Assembly: GCF_025398195.1 (NCBI RefSeq)
Contig: NZ_JAODNV010000010.1
Span: 147,585-211,584, forward strand
Source: Chelativorans petroleitrophicus
GTDB lineage: Bacteria; Pseudomonadota; Alphaproteobacteria; Rhizobiales; Rhizobiaceae
Direction of reading: 5' to 3'
Length of the DNA stretch: 64,000 nt
The position numbers were made by a program, and so were the translations under genes. Each line of letters starts with the position of its first letter. Positions within the stretch are counted from its first letter, which is position 1. Below, piece after piece: positions 10,745 to 21,159 of the stretch. The notes under the pieces were generated by a model. It was not told the DNA's origin. It worked only from the letters and a program-made list of their open reading frames with translations, and did not search any database.

Positions 10745-11125
10745 ATGCGTTTCCTTTTGGCTGTGCTTGCTGCATTCGGCCTTTACCATTTCCTGCGGCC
10801 GCAGCGGACGGGCGGCCCCAAGGCGCTTCTGCGGGATATGCGCCGCTCGCCCGAAGAAGATGCGCAGGAGGACGTTGTCTACAAGGTGGTGGAGCACGAC
10901 GGTGGCTGGGCCTACCGAGTGGGTGACGTGTTTTCGGAAGCCTTCGTCACGAGAGAGGAAGCCACGGCTGCCGCGGAACAGGCCGCAGCCGCGCACAGGA
11001 GCAGGGGGGCAGAGGAAGAGCTGATCCAGTATCAGGATCGGCGCGGCCGCTGGCACGAAGAAGTCGAGCGGGGTGACGACCGTCCGCGCACCCATGTCGA
11101 GCCGCCCCCGGCAGCCGGTGCGTGA
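10745..11125 (+). CDS. small DUF2188-like membrane-anchored protein
   Basis: This is a 126-aa protein. One N-terminal membrane segment (FLLAVLAAFGLYHFL) precedes a cytoplasmic-looking domain with the pattern YKVVEHDGGWAYRVGD, a Phe-x-Thr-hyper-Ala helix (FVTREEATAAAEQAAA), and RRGRWHEEV, which resembles DUF2188. The ATG is well placed after AGGGAGAAA at 10731-10739. The open frame upstream of it does not look coding. Function is unknown. It forms a tight same-strand group with the next three genes. Confidence 0.7.
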   Translation: MRFLLAVLAAFGLYHFLRPQRTGGPKALLRDMRRSPEEDAQEDVVYKVVEHDGGWAYRVGDVFSEAFVTREEATAAAEQAAAAHRSRGAEEELIQYQDRRGRWHEEVERGDDRPRTHVEPPPAAGA

Positions 11126-11132
11126 GGAAACA

Positions 11133-11342
11133 ATGCCCGACAGGAAAAGAGAACTTAGGGGAAAGTCGACCGACCGGCGCGTGCTGATGGTCGCGGCGAT
11201 TGTCGTGGCGGCGGTTCTGGTGCTGTTCCTGCTGTTCGACCTGAGATTCCGGACCGCCTCAGACAATACGGCCGGCGGTCCCGATCCAAACTTCAGCGCG
11301 CCGCAAGAGACGGAGGAGACGGCGCCGACGACGCAGAACTGA
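11133..11342 (+). CDS. small single-pass membrane protein
   Basis: This 69-aa protein starts seven bases after the stop of the preceding gene, with GAGGAA just upstream of the ATG. A basic N-terminus (PDRKRELRGKSTDRR) is followed by one strong membrane helix (VLMVAAIVVAAVLVLFLLF) and a short acidic tail with NTAGGPDPNF. No family is recognised. The spacing suggests co-translation with the DUF2188-like gene. Confidence 0.65.
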   Translation: MPDRKRELRGKSTDRRVLMVAAIVVAAVLVLFLLFDLRFRTASDNTAGGPDPNFSAPQETEETAPTTQN

Positions 11343-11415
11343 TCAGCGCTTTCCTTTGCGCGGCCTGGAACAGACTGCCCGTTCGTCCGTTGGTGAGGCG
11401 ACCGGAGGAAGGGCA

Positions 11416-11724
11416 GTGCAGATCGTCGACGCAATCGTTTCCCGCGAGGGAGCCAATAACGCATGGGCAAAAGTCGTATTCTTGGGCGATCGCGGTGAGT
11501 CTGTATCCGTCCGTCTTCCCTATCCCGTTCCCTCCGGCGGCCCCATCGGGCGGGTAAGGCTCATAAAGCGCGCGGCGAGCCTGTTGCGCGGCCTCGTGGA
11601 AGAGGATGCGTTCGGCAGGTTGGTCGATCAGGCATGGCCGGTTCCGGCAGGACGATTTGGCATTTCCGATGTGGCCGGCATGCCGGAGCAGTGGAAAGGC
11701 CGTTCCGCCTCCGGCGATGAATGA
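11416..11724 (+). CDS. hypothetical protein translationally coupled to a transporter gene
   Basis: A GTG start is chosen because GGAGGAAGGG lies immediately upstream; the frame is open earlier but without such a site. The product is 102 aa, with no signal peptide or membrane segment, containing WAKVVFLGDRGESVSVRLP and a helical LIKRAASLLRGLVEEDAFG. The stop overlaps the next start as ATGA, so the two are probably co-translated. No family is recognised. Confidence 0.55.
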   Translation: MQIVDAIVSREGANNAWAKVVFLGDRGESVSVRLPYPVPSGGPIGRVRLIKRAASLLRGLVEEDAFGRLVDQAWPVPAGRFGISDVAGMPEQWKGRSASGDE

Positions 11725-12854
11725 CTGGTGCCGGTGCCATGCCGCCGGTTCCCGAAAACCAGCTTGACGATACACAGCGTCGCTGTGGGGAGAGTTCACG
11801 CCTCGCACTATGGTTGCTCGCCATCATCGCCATGGTTCTCATCGTCGCTGCCTTGCGTGCGACGGCCTGGATTTCGGGTACGCTCGCCTTCGCATTCTTC
11901 GCCGCGCTCGCGCTCCAGCCCGTCCAGAGCTGGATCGGCGCGCGGGTTCCCCGCGCGATGGGCTGGCTTGGGCATCTGGCCGCTCTCCTCATCATGCTTC
12001 TTATCTTCGTGCTGTTCACGGCAGGTCTGCTTTTCGTGGTCCAGCAGCTCGCGGCGGGCATCGTCCGCTATCGGGAGCCGCTTGAAAGGCTGGCGGCGCG
12101 CATAAGCGCCCGGATCGATATCGCCGCAGGGCAACCTTCCGGGGACGGGACGGCGCCCTTGGCGGAGAGGCTGATCGATCCCGTCATGTCGCTGGCGACG
12201 GGTGTTGCCCAGTCCATGTGGAGCTTCGGCGGCGTGCTCACCCTGCTGTTCTTTCTCGTATGGCTGATGCTGCTCGAGGCGCCGTCCTATTCCGCCAAGC
12301 TTTCGGGGATCGCCTCCCGCCGGGACGGCGCGGCCCTGCATGACATTGTCGATGCGACCGCATCGCGCTTCCGCCGCTATCTGCTCATGCGGGCGCTTCT
12401 GGGCCTCGCGACTGGGCTGCTCTACATGGCCTGGACCTGGTGGTGGGGTCTCGACTTCGTGCTCGTCTGGGGGCTGCTCGCCTTCCTCCTCAACTTCATT
12501 CCTACCATCGGCTCGATCATCGCTGGAGTGCTGCCGGTGGCGCTCGCTTTTCTCCAGCGCGATCCGGTCTCGGCGCTCATCATTGGTGGCGGCTTGCTGG
12601 TGATCGAGCAGGTGATGGGCAACTACGTGGACCCGTTGCTGCAGGGGCGGCAGCTTTCCCTTTCGCCGCTCGCCGTTTTGCTGGCGCTCGCGTTCTGGAC
12701 GTGGATGTGGGGGCTTGTCGGCGCGCTTCTGGCGGTGCCCATGACGCTGGTCCTCACCATAGCCTGCGCGCATGTGGAGGCGCTCAAGCCCATCGCCCTG
12801 GCGCTATCGAACGCGACAAATCTCGAGGAACTGGAAGAGGCGACCGCGCCCTGA
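11721..12854 (+). CDS. AI-2E family transporter (PerM/YdiK-like permease)
   Basis: The 377-aa protein has about eight hydrophobic segments and the family pattern: two N-terminal helices, an amphipathic periplasmic stretch, then [35 protein letters not shown] and [20 protein letters not shown]. These permeases (PF01594) export small signals or ions, with TqsA (AI-2), YdiK and Na/H antiporters as members; the substrate here is unknown. It ends 36 bp from the convergent erpA. Confidence 0.88.
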   Translation: MTGAGAMPPVPENQLDDTQRRCGESSRLALWLLAIIAMVLIVAALRATAWISGTLAFAFFAALALQPVQSWIGARVPRAMGWLGHLAALLIMLLIFVLFTAGLLFVVQQLAAGIVRYREPLERLAARISARIDIAAGQPSGDGTAPLAERLIDPVMSLATGVAQSMWSFGGVLTLLFFLVWLMLLEAPSYSAKLSGIASRRDGAALHDIVDATASRFRRYLLMRALLGLATGLLYMAWTWWWGLDFVLVWGLLAFLLNFIPTIGSIIAGVLPVALAFLQRDPVSALIIGGGLLVIEQVMGNYVDPLLQGRQLSLSPLAVLLALAFWTWMWGLVGALLAVPMTLVLTIACAHVEALKPIALALSNATNLEELEEATAP

Positions 12855-12889
12855 AGCTTCGCGCGGCGGGCCTTCACGCCCGGGCCGGT

Positions 12890-13240
12890 TCAGATCGAGA
12901 AGCTGGTTCCGCAGCCGCAGGAAGCGACGGCATTCGGATTGCGCACCTGGAAGGATTGGCCGATCAGATCGTCAACGAAGTCGATCACCGACCCTCCCAT
13001 ATAGACCAGCGACAGATCGTCGATCAGGACGACCGCTCCGTCCTTCTCGATGGCGATGTCATCCTCGTTGCGGGAGTCGGCAAGGTCGAACCTGTAGGAG
13101 AAACCGGAGCATCCGCCGCCCTCGACGGATACCCGCAGCGCAATCTTGCCCGGTTCTTCCCGCAGGATCTTCGCGATGCGTTTTGCCGCCGCATCGGTGA
13201 GTTCGACGCCCCTCATCTCGGTTTTGGCATCTACGCCCAT
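12890..13240 (-). CDS. erpA: iron-sulfur cluster insertion protein (A-type carrier)
   Basis: This is a 116-aa HesB/IscA-fold protein. The three cluster-ligating cysteines are visible: C44 in [10 protein letters not shown], and C108 and C110 in ASCGCGTSF. It delivers Fe-S clusters to apo-enzymes. In Rhizobiales this single-copy A-type protein sits divergently from dgt, exactly as here with a 69-bp gap. ErpA is favoured over IscA because no isc or suf genes are nearby; the subtype is an inference. Confidence 0.92.
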   Translation of the reverse strand: MGVDAKTEMRGVELTDAAAKRIAKILREEPGKIALRVSVEGGGCSGFSYRFDLADSRNEDDIAIEKDGAVVLIDDLSLVYMGGSVIDFVDDLIGQSFQVRNPNAVASCGCGTSFSI

Positions 13241-13309
13241 GGGATCACCTTGCCTAGATCATTGGCGAATAGGTATGAACGCGCAGGCGGCAAGTCAACA
13301 GCGGTACAC

Positions 13310-14530
13310 ATGACAGGCCCGGCACATCTCCAAGGCATCGGCTTCGGCTACCGGCCGCGCGCGCCCTATGCGTCTGACCCGGCACGCACGCGCGGGCGCT
13401 TTCAGCAGGAGGAGGAAAGCCCCACCCGCACGCCTTTTCAGCGCGACCGTGACCGCATCATCCACTCAACGGCCTTCCGCAGACTCAAGCACAAGACTCA
13501 GGTGTTCATCGCCCACGAGGGCGACCATTACCGGACCCGGCTCACCCATTCGATCGAGGTGGCGCAGATCGCCCGCGCGCTGGCCCGCGCGCTCTGTTGC
13601 GACGAGGATCTGGCCGAGGCCGTCGCGCTGGTACATGATTTCGGCCACACGCCCTTCGGCCACACGGGCGAGGAGGCGCTGAACGACAAGATGGCCCGGT
13701 GGGGCGGCTTCGACCACAATGCGCAGTCCCTACGCGTGGTCACCCGGCTCGAGCGACGCTATGCGGAGTTTGACGGCCTCAACCTCACCTGGGAGACGCT
13801 TGAAGGCCTCGTCAAGCACAACGGCCCTTTGACGGACAGGAACGGCAACGGCATCGCCGGCCCGGTTCCTCACGCGATCAGCGCCTATAACGAGCTGCAC
13901 GATCTGGAGCTGCACCGCTTTGCGGGGCTGGAGGCGCAGTGCGCCGCGATCGCGGACGACATCGCCTACGATGCCCACGACATCGACGACGGGCTGCGGG
14001 CAGGCCTCCTCACGATCGACATGCTGCGGGAGGTGGGTCTGCCCGGCCGTATTCTGAGAGCGGTGGACGAACGCTATCCGCATCTCGACCCTGTCCGCCA
14101 GGGACATGAGCTGATGCGCCGCCAGATCACGCTGATGGTGGAGGACGTCATCGCAACCGCCAGGGCCAATATCGATGCGCTCAAACCGGGATCGGCGGAC
14201 GATGTGCGTGACTGCGGGCGGGCGCTCGTGACCTTCTCGGCTGAAATGGCAAAGGAAGAGAAGGAGCTGAAGGCCTTCCTTTACAAGAACCTTTACCGTC
14301 ATCCGTCCGTGCTCGAAGTGCGGCGCAGGGCCGATCGCATCGTGCGCGACCTGTTCGACGCCTATTTTGCCGAGCCGCGAGAGATGCCAGAAGGCTGGCG
14401 CGAAGGGCTCGACCGCGCCGACGACCGGATCAAGGCGCGTGACGTGGCGGACTTCCTGGCGGGGATGACCGATACTTATGCGCTAAAGGAACATGAACGC
14501 CTGTTTGACCGCACCCCCGATTTGCGTTAG
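13310..14530 (+). CDS. dgt: deoxyguanosinetriphosphate triphosphohydrolase-like protein
   Basis: The product is 406 aa and hydrolyses dNTP to deoxynucleoside plus tripolyphosphate. HD-domain metal ligands are visible: [13 protein letters not shown] (His), [18 protein letters not shown] (His-Asp and following His) and the later Asp in [15 protein letters not shown]. The opening [30 protein letters not shown] is the family N-terminus. The first ATG after the divergent promoter is used. It is followed by argS, the usual rhizobial order. Confidence 0.95.
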   Translation: MTGPAHLQGIGFGYRPRAPYASDPARTRGRFQQEEESPTRTPFQRDRDRIIHSTAFRRLKHKTQVFIAHEGDHYRTRLTHSIEVAQIARALARALCCDEDLAEAVALVHDFGHTPFGHTGEEALNDKMARWGGFDHNAQSLRVVTRLERRYAEFDGLNLTWETLEGLVKHNGPLTDRNGNGIAGPVPHAISAYNELHDLELHRFAGLEAQCAAIADDIAYDAHDIDDGLRAGLLTIDMLREVGLPGRILRAVDERYPHLDPVRQGHELMRRQITLMVEDVIATARANIDALKPGSADDVRDCGRALVTFSAEMAKEEKELKAFLYKNLYRHPSVLEVRRRADRIVRDLFDAYFAEPREMPEGWREGLDRADDRIKARDVADFLAGMTDTYALKEHERLFDRTPDLR

Positions 14531-14594
14531 GCCGCTGGCAACTCGCGGCGGGCGCTAGCCTGCGGCGACCTTTTCTCGTGTCCGGAATGCATCC

Positions 14595-16352
14595 ATGAAC
14601 ATATTTGCCGATTTCATTGATCGGGTCATGAAGGCCGTCGAGTCCCTTGATCTCAGGGCGAAAGATGGCGGCGCGCTCGATTTCTCGCGCATCACCGTCG
14701 AGCCGCCGCGCGATTCCAGCCACGGCGATCTCGCAACCAACGCCGCCATGGTGCTTTCCAAGGCTGCGGGGGAGAATCCGCGCGCCCTCGGCGAACGGCT
14801 TGCCAAGGTTCTGGCGGAGGATCCCGATGTGGCCGAGGCCACCGTGGCGGGCCCCGGCTTCGTCAATTTGCGGCTCGGCAACGCCTTCTGGCACGCGCGG
14901 CTTGGCGAAATGCTGGAGCTCGCCGGAGATTACGGCCGCTCGACCATCGGCGCTGGGCACAAGGTGAATGTGGAATATGTCTCCGCGAATCCGACCGGCC
15001 CCATGCATGTGGGCCACTGCCGCGGCGCGGTGGTGGGCGATGCGCTTGCCAATCTGCTCGCTTTCGCCGGCTATGACGTAACGCGCGAATATTACATCAA
15101 TGACGCCGGCGTGCAGATCGACGTGCTGGGCCGTTCCGTGCTGCTGCGGTACCGCGAGGCGCTGGGCGAGGATATCGGCACGATTCCGGAGGGGCTTTAT
15201 CCGGGCGATTATCTCAAGCCGGTCGGACAGGCACTGGTGGACGAGTTCGGCACGAAGCTGCTGGAGATGCCGGAAACGGATGCATTGGCCATCGCCAAGG
15301 ACCGCGCGGTCGACGCTATGATGGCGATGATCCGGGACGATCTCGCCGCGCTGAACGTTCATCACGACGTCTTTTTCTCAGAGCGTTCACTTCACGCCGG
15401 CAATGGCGGCGCGATCCGCTCCGCGATCAATGATCTGACCATGAAGGGGCATGTCTACAAGGGCAAGCTGCCGCCCCCCAAGGGGCAGCTTCCGGAAGAT
15501 TGGGAAGACCGGGAACAGACCTTGTTCCGCTCCACGCAGGTGGGGGACGACATTGACCGGCCGCTGATCAAGTCGGACGGCTCCTTCACCTATTTCGCCG
15601 CCGACGTTGCCTACATGAAGGACAAATACGCCCGCGGCTTCGAGCACCTGATCTATGTGCTGGGAGCCGACCACGGCGGCTATGTGAAGCGGCTGGAGGC
15701 GCTCGCCCGTGCCATATCGGACGGCAAGCTGAAGCTCACGGTGCTTCTGTGCCAGCTCGTGCGGCTCTTTCGCGGCGGGGAGCCCGTGCGTATGTCGAAG
15801 CGCGCGGGAGAATTCATCACCCTGCGCGATGTGATCGACGAGGTGGGGCGCGATCCCGTGCGTTTCATGATGCTTTACCGCAAGCCCGATGCGCCGCTGG
15901 ATTTCGATTTCGCCAAGGTGACCGAGCAGTCGAAGGACAACCCGGTCTTTTATGTGCAATACGCGTCTGCCCGTTGCCATTCGGTCTTCCGTCAGGCGAA
16001 AGAGCAACTCGGGGTGGAAAGCTTTGATCGGGCGACCATGCGCGCGGCGCTCCATCGTCTGGAAGACGAGGGGGAACTGGCGCTGATCCGCAAGCTCGCC
16101 GAGTTCCCGAGGCTGATTGAAAGCGCGGCTCAGGCCATGGAGCCGCATCGGATCGCTTTTTATCTGTACGATCTGGCCAGCCAGTTCCACCAGCAGTGGA
16201 ATCGCGGCACGGAGTCTGATAGCTTACGATTTGTTAAAGTTAACGATCAAGAGTTGACGCATGCCAGGCTGGGCCTGGTGCAGGCTGTTTGCGACGTGGT
16301 GGGCAGCGGGCTTGCGCTGGTAGGTGCCGATGCGCCGGTGGAGATGCGCTGA
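14595..16352 (+). CDS. argS: arginyl-tRNA synthetase
   Basis: The 585-aa class I synthetase charges tRNA-Arg. The N-terminal additional domain (residues 1-105) is followed by [18 protein letters not shown] (HIGH motif) and by [15 protein letters not shown], the degenerate KMSKS loop of ArgRS. The C-terminal anticodon domain ends [19 protein letters not shown]. Length is normal. It starts 65 bp after dgt on the same strand. Confidence 0.98.
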   Translation: MNIFADFIDRVMKAVESLDLRAKDGGALDFSRITVEPPRDSSHGDLATNAAMVLSKAAGENPRALGERLAKVLAEDPDVAEATVAGPGFVNLRLGNAFWHARLGEMLELAGDYGRSTIGAGHKVNVEYVSANPTGPMHVGHCRGAVVGDALANLLAFAGYDVTREYYINDAGVQIDVLGRSVLLRYREALGEDIGTIPEGLYPGDYLKPVGQALVDEFGTKLLEMPETDALAIAKDRAVDAMMAMIRDDLAALNVHHDVFFSERSLHAGNGGAIRSAINDLTMKGHVYKGKLPPPKGQLPEDWEDREQTLFRSTQVGDDIDRPLIKSDGSFTYFAADVAYMKDKYARGFEHLIYVLGADHGGYVKRLEALARAISDGKLKLTVLLCQLVRLFRGGEPVRMSKRAGEFITLRDVIDEVGRDPVRFMMLYRKPDAPLDFDFAKVTEQSKDNPVFYVQYASARCHSVFRQAKEQLGVESFDRATMRAALHRLEDEGELALIRKLAEFPRLIESAAQAMEPHRIAFYLYDLASQFHQQWNRGTESDSLRFVKVNDQELTHARLGLVQAVCDVVGSGLALVGADAPVEMR

Positions 16353-16445
16353 TCGCAGGCGGACTTGTCACCTTTTGCCCACAAAGCGCTGGTAGGGTCA
16401 ATTTTCAGAGTGTGACGTCGCCGGCGTCCGATCGGGTGTGGGAAC

Positions 16446-19151
16446 ATGGCTGACAGCAACGATCGCAACAAGGCAGTTCAGTACGAGCTTGCGCAGGACG
16501 ACCCGTTTGCGGAGCTGACCCGGATCATGGGACACGACCCGCGCGGGGTGCTGCCGTTGAAGCCCGTGGCCCCGGAGCCTGCGGACGATCTGGCGCTTGA
16601 CCTCGAGAATGAGCTTATGGGCCATCTGAACGGTGAGGGCGATACCGGCGATGCCGGTCAGGACCCCGAGATGGCATCCTGGCAGCAGGAGTTTGCCGAA
16701 CCGCAATTCGAGCCTGCGGAAGCGGGCGCGCCGGATGGGCAGCCGGAGTTCGAGAGCGCTCTTGAAGCTCTGCTGCAGGAAACCGTCAGCGAAAGCGAGC
16801 AGCTGGGCGGCTATCCTGATCACCCTGCCGCCGACGAGCGCGATTACTTTACCGCCGGTGAGCCCGTTCATCCAGAAGTCAATCACGATGAAGCGGACGA
16901 TTTCGCTGATAGCGCCTTCGCTCCGCAGGGGGAGAAAGCGCCGGCAGACTCCGACTTTAGCGCGCAGCCGGGCGATTATTCCGATTACTCCGCCGCCGAT
17001 AAGCCTGATTACTTTACCGCCGGTGAGCCCGACTATTCTGCCGCCGGTGAAAATGAAGCGGAAGGCTTTGCTGATCCCTCCTTCGCCTCGCAAGCAGAGG
17101 GAGCCGCGCAAGACACCGATTTCTCCGGCTACGAAGCCCCTTCTGAGCTGGAATTTGCAGAGCCGGAGTTTTCCGGTTTCGAGCACGAGGCGACTGGGGC
17201 CATTCCCGAGCCTGTGGAGTTGTCGGAACCCGATGCGCTTCCGGAACCTGTCGAGTTTGCAGCGCCTGAGGACGCGGGGAATGATCCCTTTGCGGAGGAA
17301 CAGCAGGCCTATCAGCCCGAGCTCGAGGACTTTGCAATTCCGGAAGAAGCCTTCGAGTTTCCGGAAGATGTTTCCCTAGCCCGGGAAAATGAAGCCGCCG
17401 CTGCTTCTTCGGATGACTTTGCCGGCGAGCCGCAGGAGCTGGAAGGCTCCGCCGGCGGGGAATGGGCGTTCACCGACTGGCCGGAGGTACCCTCGAATAG
17501 CCAGGATGCGTTTGGCACGCAATCGCACCAGCCGTGGAACCACGCGCAGGACGAGCCCGTGCAGAGCCAGTCTCCGGAAGAGGCTTCCAGCCCGGCGGTA
17601 CCCGAGCAGCACTACGAGGAGGCGTGGCCGCCGATTATCGACACCGTGGAGGTGCCGGAAGATACCGTCGCCATTGCCGACAATCTGGACATTCCGGAGG
17701 TCTCCTACCGGGAGGAGGTGAAGCCGGCGGCTCAGTTCGACGAGATCGAGGAGATCCTTGCCGGCGCCTTCGGTGAAACGGATCTTTCGGGAGATGTGTG
17801 GGCGGAGACCGCGCCTATCGACGAACAGGCCGCGAACGAAGAGCCGCCCGCCCGCGAAGATGACTTTGTGGATGACTATCTTGCCGCGGGCATAGCAGCA
17901 GCTGCGGGCTTCGGCACGGCAGCGGCTGCGTATGCGCGGGCCGAAGACAGCCTTGGCGAGTACAATACGGGCGAACGCTGGGCGTCTCCCGAAGGCGCCA
18001 TTCCGCCGCTTGCGCCGCAGCCCGGCACGGAGCCGCCTCCTGGCCCCCGCAGCCGGTTTTTCGGCAGCCCCATGCTCATGGCGGTCGGCGTATTGGCGGC
18101 GGTCGTGCTCCTGGGCGGCGGCGCGACGCTGCTGGCGTTCTCTCTCAGTGGAGACGATGCAGAGCCCGTCGTGATTGCCGCGGATAATTCGCCGATAAAG
18201 GTCAGGCCGGAGAACCCGGGCGGCATCCAGATCCCCAATCAGGACAATCAGGTCTACAGGCGCGTCTCCGGCGAGGAAGTGCCGGATGCGCGTCCGGCAC
18301 AGGCCGAATTGATCGAGACCACCGAGGAGCCTGTTGAGCTCACGCCGCCTCCGGGCGTGCGGGAGGCGAATTTGAGGTTTCCTTCCGAGGAGGAGCAGCA
18401 GGAAGCGCCCCAAATGTCTGAGGAGGCGCAAGTGCCTGAGGCGCCAACATCGCAGGGTGCCAAGATCGCCGAACGTCTGACCCCTGACGCTGGGGTCGAG
18501 GAATCCGCGCCGCAGCAGGACATCACAGCGCTTGCGCCGCGCCGGGTCCGCTCGATGGTGGTGCGGCCTGACGGCACCATTGTGCCGCGCGAGATGCCGG
18601 AGCCGGCGGAAGCCGCCGCCGCTGCCGAAGATATGGGTGCCGCCGGTGCCGATGCGCAGGCGGACGGAGGGCAGCAGGTGGCAGCCGCCGCCGCTGGCGC
18701 GCGGGATTCCGCTGAGCCCGCGGAAAGCGCCGCCGCGACCGTTCCCGCGCAGGGTCCGATCCCGCCCTCAAGGCCCGGCATTGCCACCGCGCCCAGCCAG
18801 CAGCGCGCACCGCAGGCGGCTGATGCGGGTAGGCAGACCCAGCAGCAGGCGAGCCAGCAGGTCGCGGCCGTTGCCAATCCGCCCGCGCAAGTCACCGCCG
18901 CGCCTTCCTCCGAGTGGTCGGTGCAGATCGCTTCCCAGCCGACCGTCGAGGGCGCGCAGCAGTCCTATCAACAGCTTGCGCAGCGCTTCGGCAGCATGCT
19001 GCAGGGCAGGGGCGTCAACATCGTCCAGGCCGAGATCGAGGGCAGGGGCACCTACTATCGCGTGCGCATCCCGTCCTCTTCCAAGGAGGATGCAATCGCG
19101 CTCTGCGAGCAGCTCAAGTCTGCCGGTGGAAACTGTTTCGTTTCCCAATAG
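16446..19151 (+). CDS. large SPOR-domain membrane protein
   Basis: This 901-aa protein has a long acidic, probably disordered cytoplasmic N-terminal region (residues 1-535) rich in Glu, Pro and Asp. A single membrane helix follows near residues 541-563 (MLMAVGVLAAVVLLGGGATL), then an Ala/Pro/Gln-rich periplasmic linker and a C-terminal SPOR domain (about 825-901, SEWSVQIASQPTVEGAQQ to GGNCFVSQ). SPOR domains bind denuded septal glycan, so a divisome role is likely. The N-terminal region carries a repeated block containing DYFTAGEP (near 137 and 191). The argS, SPOR, nagZ, scpAB order is typical of Rhizobiales. Confidence 0.85.
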   Translation: MADSNDRNKAVQYELAQDDPFAELTRIMGHDPRGVLPLKPVAPEPADDLALDLENELMGHLNGEGDTGDAGQDPEMASWQQEFAEPQFEPAEAGAPDGQPEFESALEALLQETVSESEQLGGYPDHPAADERDYFTAGEPVHPEVNHDEADDFADSAFAPQGEKAPADSDFSAQPGDYSDYSAADKPDYFTAGEPDYSAAGENEAEGFADPSFASQAEGAAQDTDFSGYEAPSELEFAEPEFSGFEHEATGAIPEPVELSEPDALPEPVEFAAPEDAGNDPFAEEQQAYQPELEDFAIPEEAFEFPEDVSLARENEAAAASSDDFAGEPQELEGSAGGEWAFTDWPEVPSNSQDAFGTQSHQPWNHAQDEPVQSQSPEEASSPAVPEQHYEEAWPPIIDTVEVPEDTVAIADNLDIPEVSYREEVKPAAQFDEIEEILAGAFGETDLSGDVWAETAPIDEQAANEEPPAREDDFVDDYLAAGIAAAAGFGTAAAAYARAEDSLGEYNTGERWASPEGAIPPLAPQPGTEPPPGPRSRFFGSPMLMAVGVLAAVVLLGGGATLLAFSLSGDDAEPVVIAADNSPIKVRPENPGGIQIPNQDNQVYRRVSGEEVPDARPAQAELIETTEEPVELTPPPGVREANLRFPSEEEQQEAPQMSEEAQVPEAPTSQGAKIAERLTPDAGVEESAPQQDITALAPRRVRSMVVRPDGTIVPREMPEPAEAAAAAEDMGAAGADAQADGGQQVAAAAAGARDSAEPAESAAATVPAQGPIPPSRPGIATAPSQQRAPQAADAGRQTQQQASQQVAAVANPPAQVTAAPSSEWSVQIASQPTVEGAQQSYQQLAQRFGSMLQGRGVNIVQAEIEGRGTYYRVRIPSSSKEDAIALCEQLKSAGGNCFVSQ

Positions 19152-19265
19152 GCGGCCTGTTCAGGGCCGCGGCCTGAGGGCAATCCGCTCGAATAGCTGC
19201 CTTTGCGCCGGGAAAAGAATTCCCCGCGCCGTGCCTAATCCCCTGCTTATGGCTATGCTCGCGTC

Positions 19266-20285
19266 ATGAGCGAATCAAAAGCCATGATCCTCGGCGTGGC
19301 CGGGCAGCAGCTTTCGCCTGATGAAGCGGCCTTCTTCCGCAACGAGCGGCCCTGGGGCTTCATCCTGTTTGCGCGCAACATCGCCGAAAGCGGGCAGGTT
19401 TCGGACCTGATCGCCGCCCTGCGCGACAGTGTGGACCGGCCGGAGGCACCCGTCTTTGTCGATCAGGAGGGGGGGCGCGTGCAGCGGTTGCGCCCGCCGA
19501 TTGCCCCAAACTATCCTGCCGCGGCCACGCTCGGCGAGGTCTACCGCAGCGATCCCGAGGCGGGGCTGCGGGCGGCCTGGCTGATGGCGCGGCTGATCGC
19601 CTTCGATCTCGCCCGTCTCGGATTTTCCGCCGACTGCCTGCCGGTGCTGGACGTGCCCGTGGCAGGCGCGCACGATGTCATCGGCAACCGCGCCTATTCG
19701 GATGATCCGCAGGCTGTTGCGGCCCTCGGCAGGGCGGCGGCGGATGGATTGATGGCGGGCGGTATTCTGCCCGTGATGAAGCACGTCCCCGGCCATGGAA
19801 GGGCTGGAGCTGACAGCCACCAGACGCTGCCGCGCGTGGACGCTTCGCTGGAAGAGCTGCGCTCGCGCGACTTCGCGCCCTTCCGCGCACTCGCCCATCT
19901 GCCGATGGCGATGACGGCGCATGTGGTCTACACGGCCATCGACCCTGAAAATCCCTCCACCACATCGGCCCCCGTGATCGAGGAGATCGTCCGCGGCGAG
20001 ATCGGGTTCGACGGCCTTCTGATCAGCGATGACGTGTCCATGAAGGCGCTTTCTGGGGATTATTCGGCCCGCGCAGCGGCAATCCTTGCGGCGGGCTGCG
20101 ATCTCGTTCTTCATTGCAACGGCTCGATGGACGAGATGCGCGCGGTCGCCAAAGGAACGCCGGAATTGTCGGGCAAGTCTTTGGCACGTGCCGCGCAAGC
20201 GCTCTCGGCTCGGCATGCGGCGGACACCACCGAGGAAGAGGTGGCGCGCGCGACGTTCGAGCGGTTGGTGGCGATCGCGGCCTGA
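19266..20285 (+). CDS. nagZ: beta-N-acetylhexosaminidase
   Basis: The product is a 339-aa glycoside hydrolase family 3 enzyme that releases GlcNAc from anhydromuropeptides during cytoplasmic cell-wall recycling. The signature KHVPGHGRAGADSHQTLP carries the general acid/base Asp-His dyad loop, and GLLISDDVSMKAL holds the nucleophile Asp. GFILFARNIAESGQ and PVFVDQEGGRVQRL are family stretches. No signal peptide is present, consistent with a cytosolic site. It is just upstream of scpA. Confidence 0.95.
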   Translation: MSESKAMILGVAGQQLSPDEAAFFRNERPWGFILFARNIAESGQVSDLIAALRDSVDRPEAPVFVDQEGGRVQRLRPPIAPNYPAAATLGEVYRSDPEAGLRAAWLMARLIAFDLARLGFSADCLPVLDVPVAGAHDVIGNRAYSDDPQAVAALGRAAADGLMAGGILPVMKHVPGHGRAGADSHQTLPRVDASLEELRSRDFAPFRALAHLPMAMTAHVVYTAIDPENPSTTSAPVIEEIVRGEIGFDGLLISDDVSMKALSGDYSARAAAILAAGCDLVLHCNGSMDEMRAVAKGTPELSGKSLARAAQALSARHAADTTEEEVARATFERLVAIAA

Positions 20286-20304
20286 AGAATGGGGCAAGAC
20301 GGCA

Positions 20305-21159
20305 GTGGCTCAGGGACAGCATACAGCGCAGGCGAAGGGGGCGGGAAAACCCATTCCCATGGACCGGCTGTGGTCCGACGAGGGGCCCGAGCGAGGCCTC
20401 TCCGAGCCCGTACTTGCCGTCGATGTCGAAGGTTTTGAAGGCCCGCTCGATCTTCTGCTGCATCTGGCGCGCAACCAGAAGGTGGACCTTGCGCGCATCT
20501 CGGTGCTTGCGCTTGCCGAGCAGTATCTGGCCTTCATCGAGCGGGTGCGCCGCATGCGGCTGGAACTTGCGGCCGACTATCTGGTCATGGCCGCGTGGCT
20601 TGCCTACCTGAAGTCGCGTCTCCTCATCCCCAAGCAGCAGGGGGATGAGGAGCCCACCGGCGAGGAGATGGCGGCCCTACTCCAGTTCCGCCTCAAGCGG
20701 CTGGAAGCCATGCGCGATGCCGCAGCCCGCCTGGTTAACCGCAACCGGCTGGGCCGCGATGTCTTCCCCCGGGGGGCGCCCGAGCCCATCGTAATCGAGA
20801 AAAGAAGCGCGTATTCGGCCACGCTCTACGATCTGCTGACTGCCTACGCCAGCCAGCGCCAGCGCCGCGCCATCACGAACGTCCAGATCGCCAAACGGGG
20901 TGTCTGGTCGCTCAAGCAGGCGCGCGAAATCCTGGTGCGCATGGTGGGGCGGCTTTCCGACTGGACCGCGCTCGACAGTTTCCTTCTTGCCTATCTAGCA
21001 AGCCCGGAGGAGCGCGCGACGGCGACGGCCAGCACATTCGCCGCCACGCTGGAACTGGTACGCGAGGGCGCGCTGGAAATCCGCCAGCAGGAGCCCTTCG
21101 CACCCATTTACATGCGACTGGGGCCGAAGAGCGTCGAAGAAGCTGGAAACCTGCCATGA
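20305..21159 (+). CDS. scpA: segregation and condensation protein A (kleisin)
   Basis: The product is 284 aa from a GTG start 19 bp after nagZ; an ATG at 20359 is the alternative and would remove 18 residues. The core pattern VEGFEGPLDLLLHLARNQKVDL and the helical LAADYLVMAAWLAYLKSRLL are diagnostic kleisin N-domain sequences. A winged-helix C-terminus contacts the SMC head. ScpA links SMC dimers with ScpB in chromosome condensation. Its stop overlaps the scpB start as ATGA. Confidence 0.93.
   Translation: MAQGQHTAQAKGAGKPIPMDRLWSDEGPERGLSEPVLAVDVEGFEGPLDLLLHLARNQKVDLARISVLALAEQYLAFIERVRRMRLELAADYLVMAAWLAYLKSRLLIPKQQGDEEPTGEEMAALLQFRLKRLEAMRDAAARLVNRNRLGRDVFPRGAPEPIVIEKRSAYSATLYDLLTAYASQRQRRAITNVQIAKRGVWSLKQAREILVRMVGRLSDWTALDSFLLAYLASPEERATATASTFAATLELVREGALEIRQQEPFAPIYMRLGPKSVEEAGNLP

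Noticed and set aside
12440..13309. In-frame extension upstream of dgt
   Set aside because: It would run antisense through erpA and through the end of the transporter gene; the family start is at 13310.
16850..17040. Two near-identical 24-base blocks that could suggest a CRISPR or mobile repeat
   Set aside because: They lie in frame inside the SPOR gene and encode the same peptide block, so they are coding repeats.
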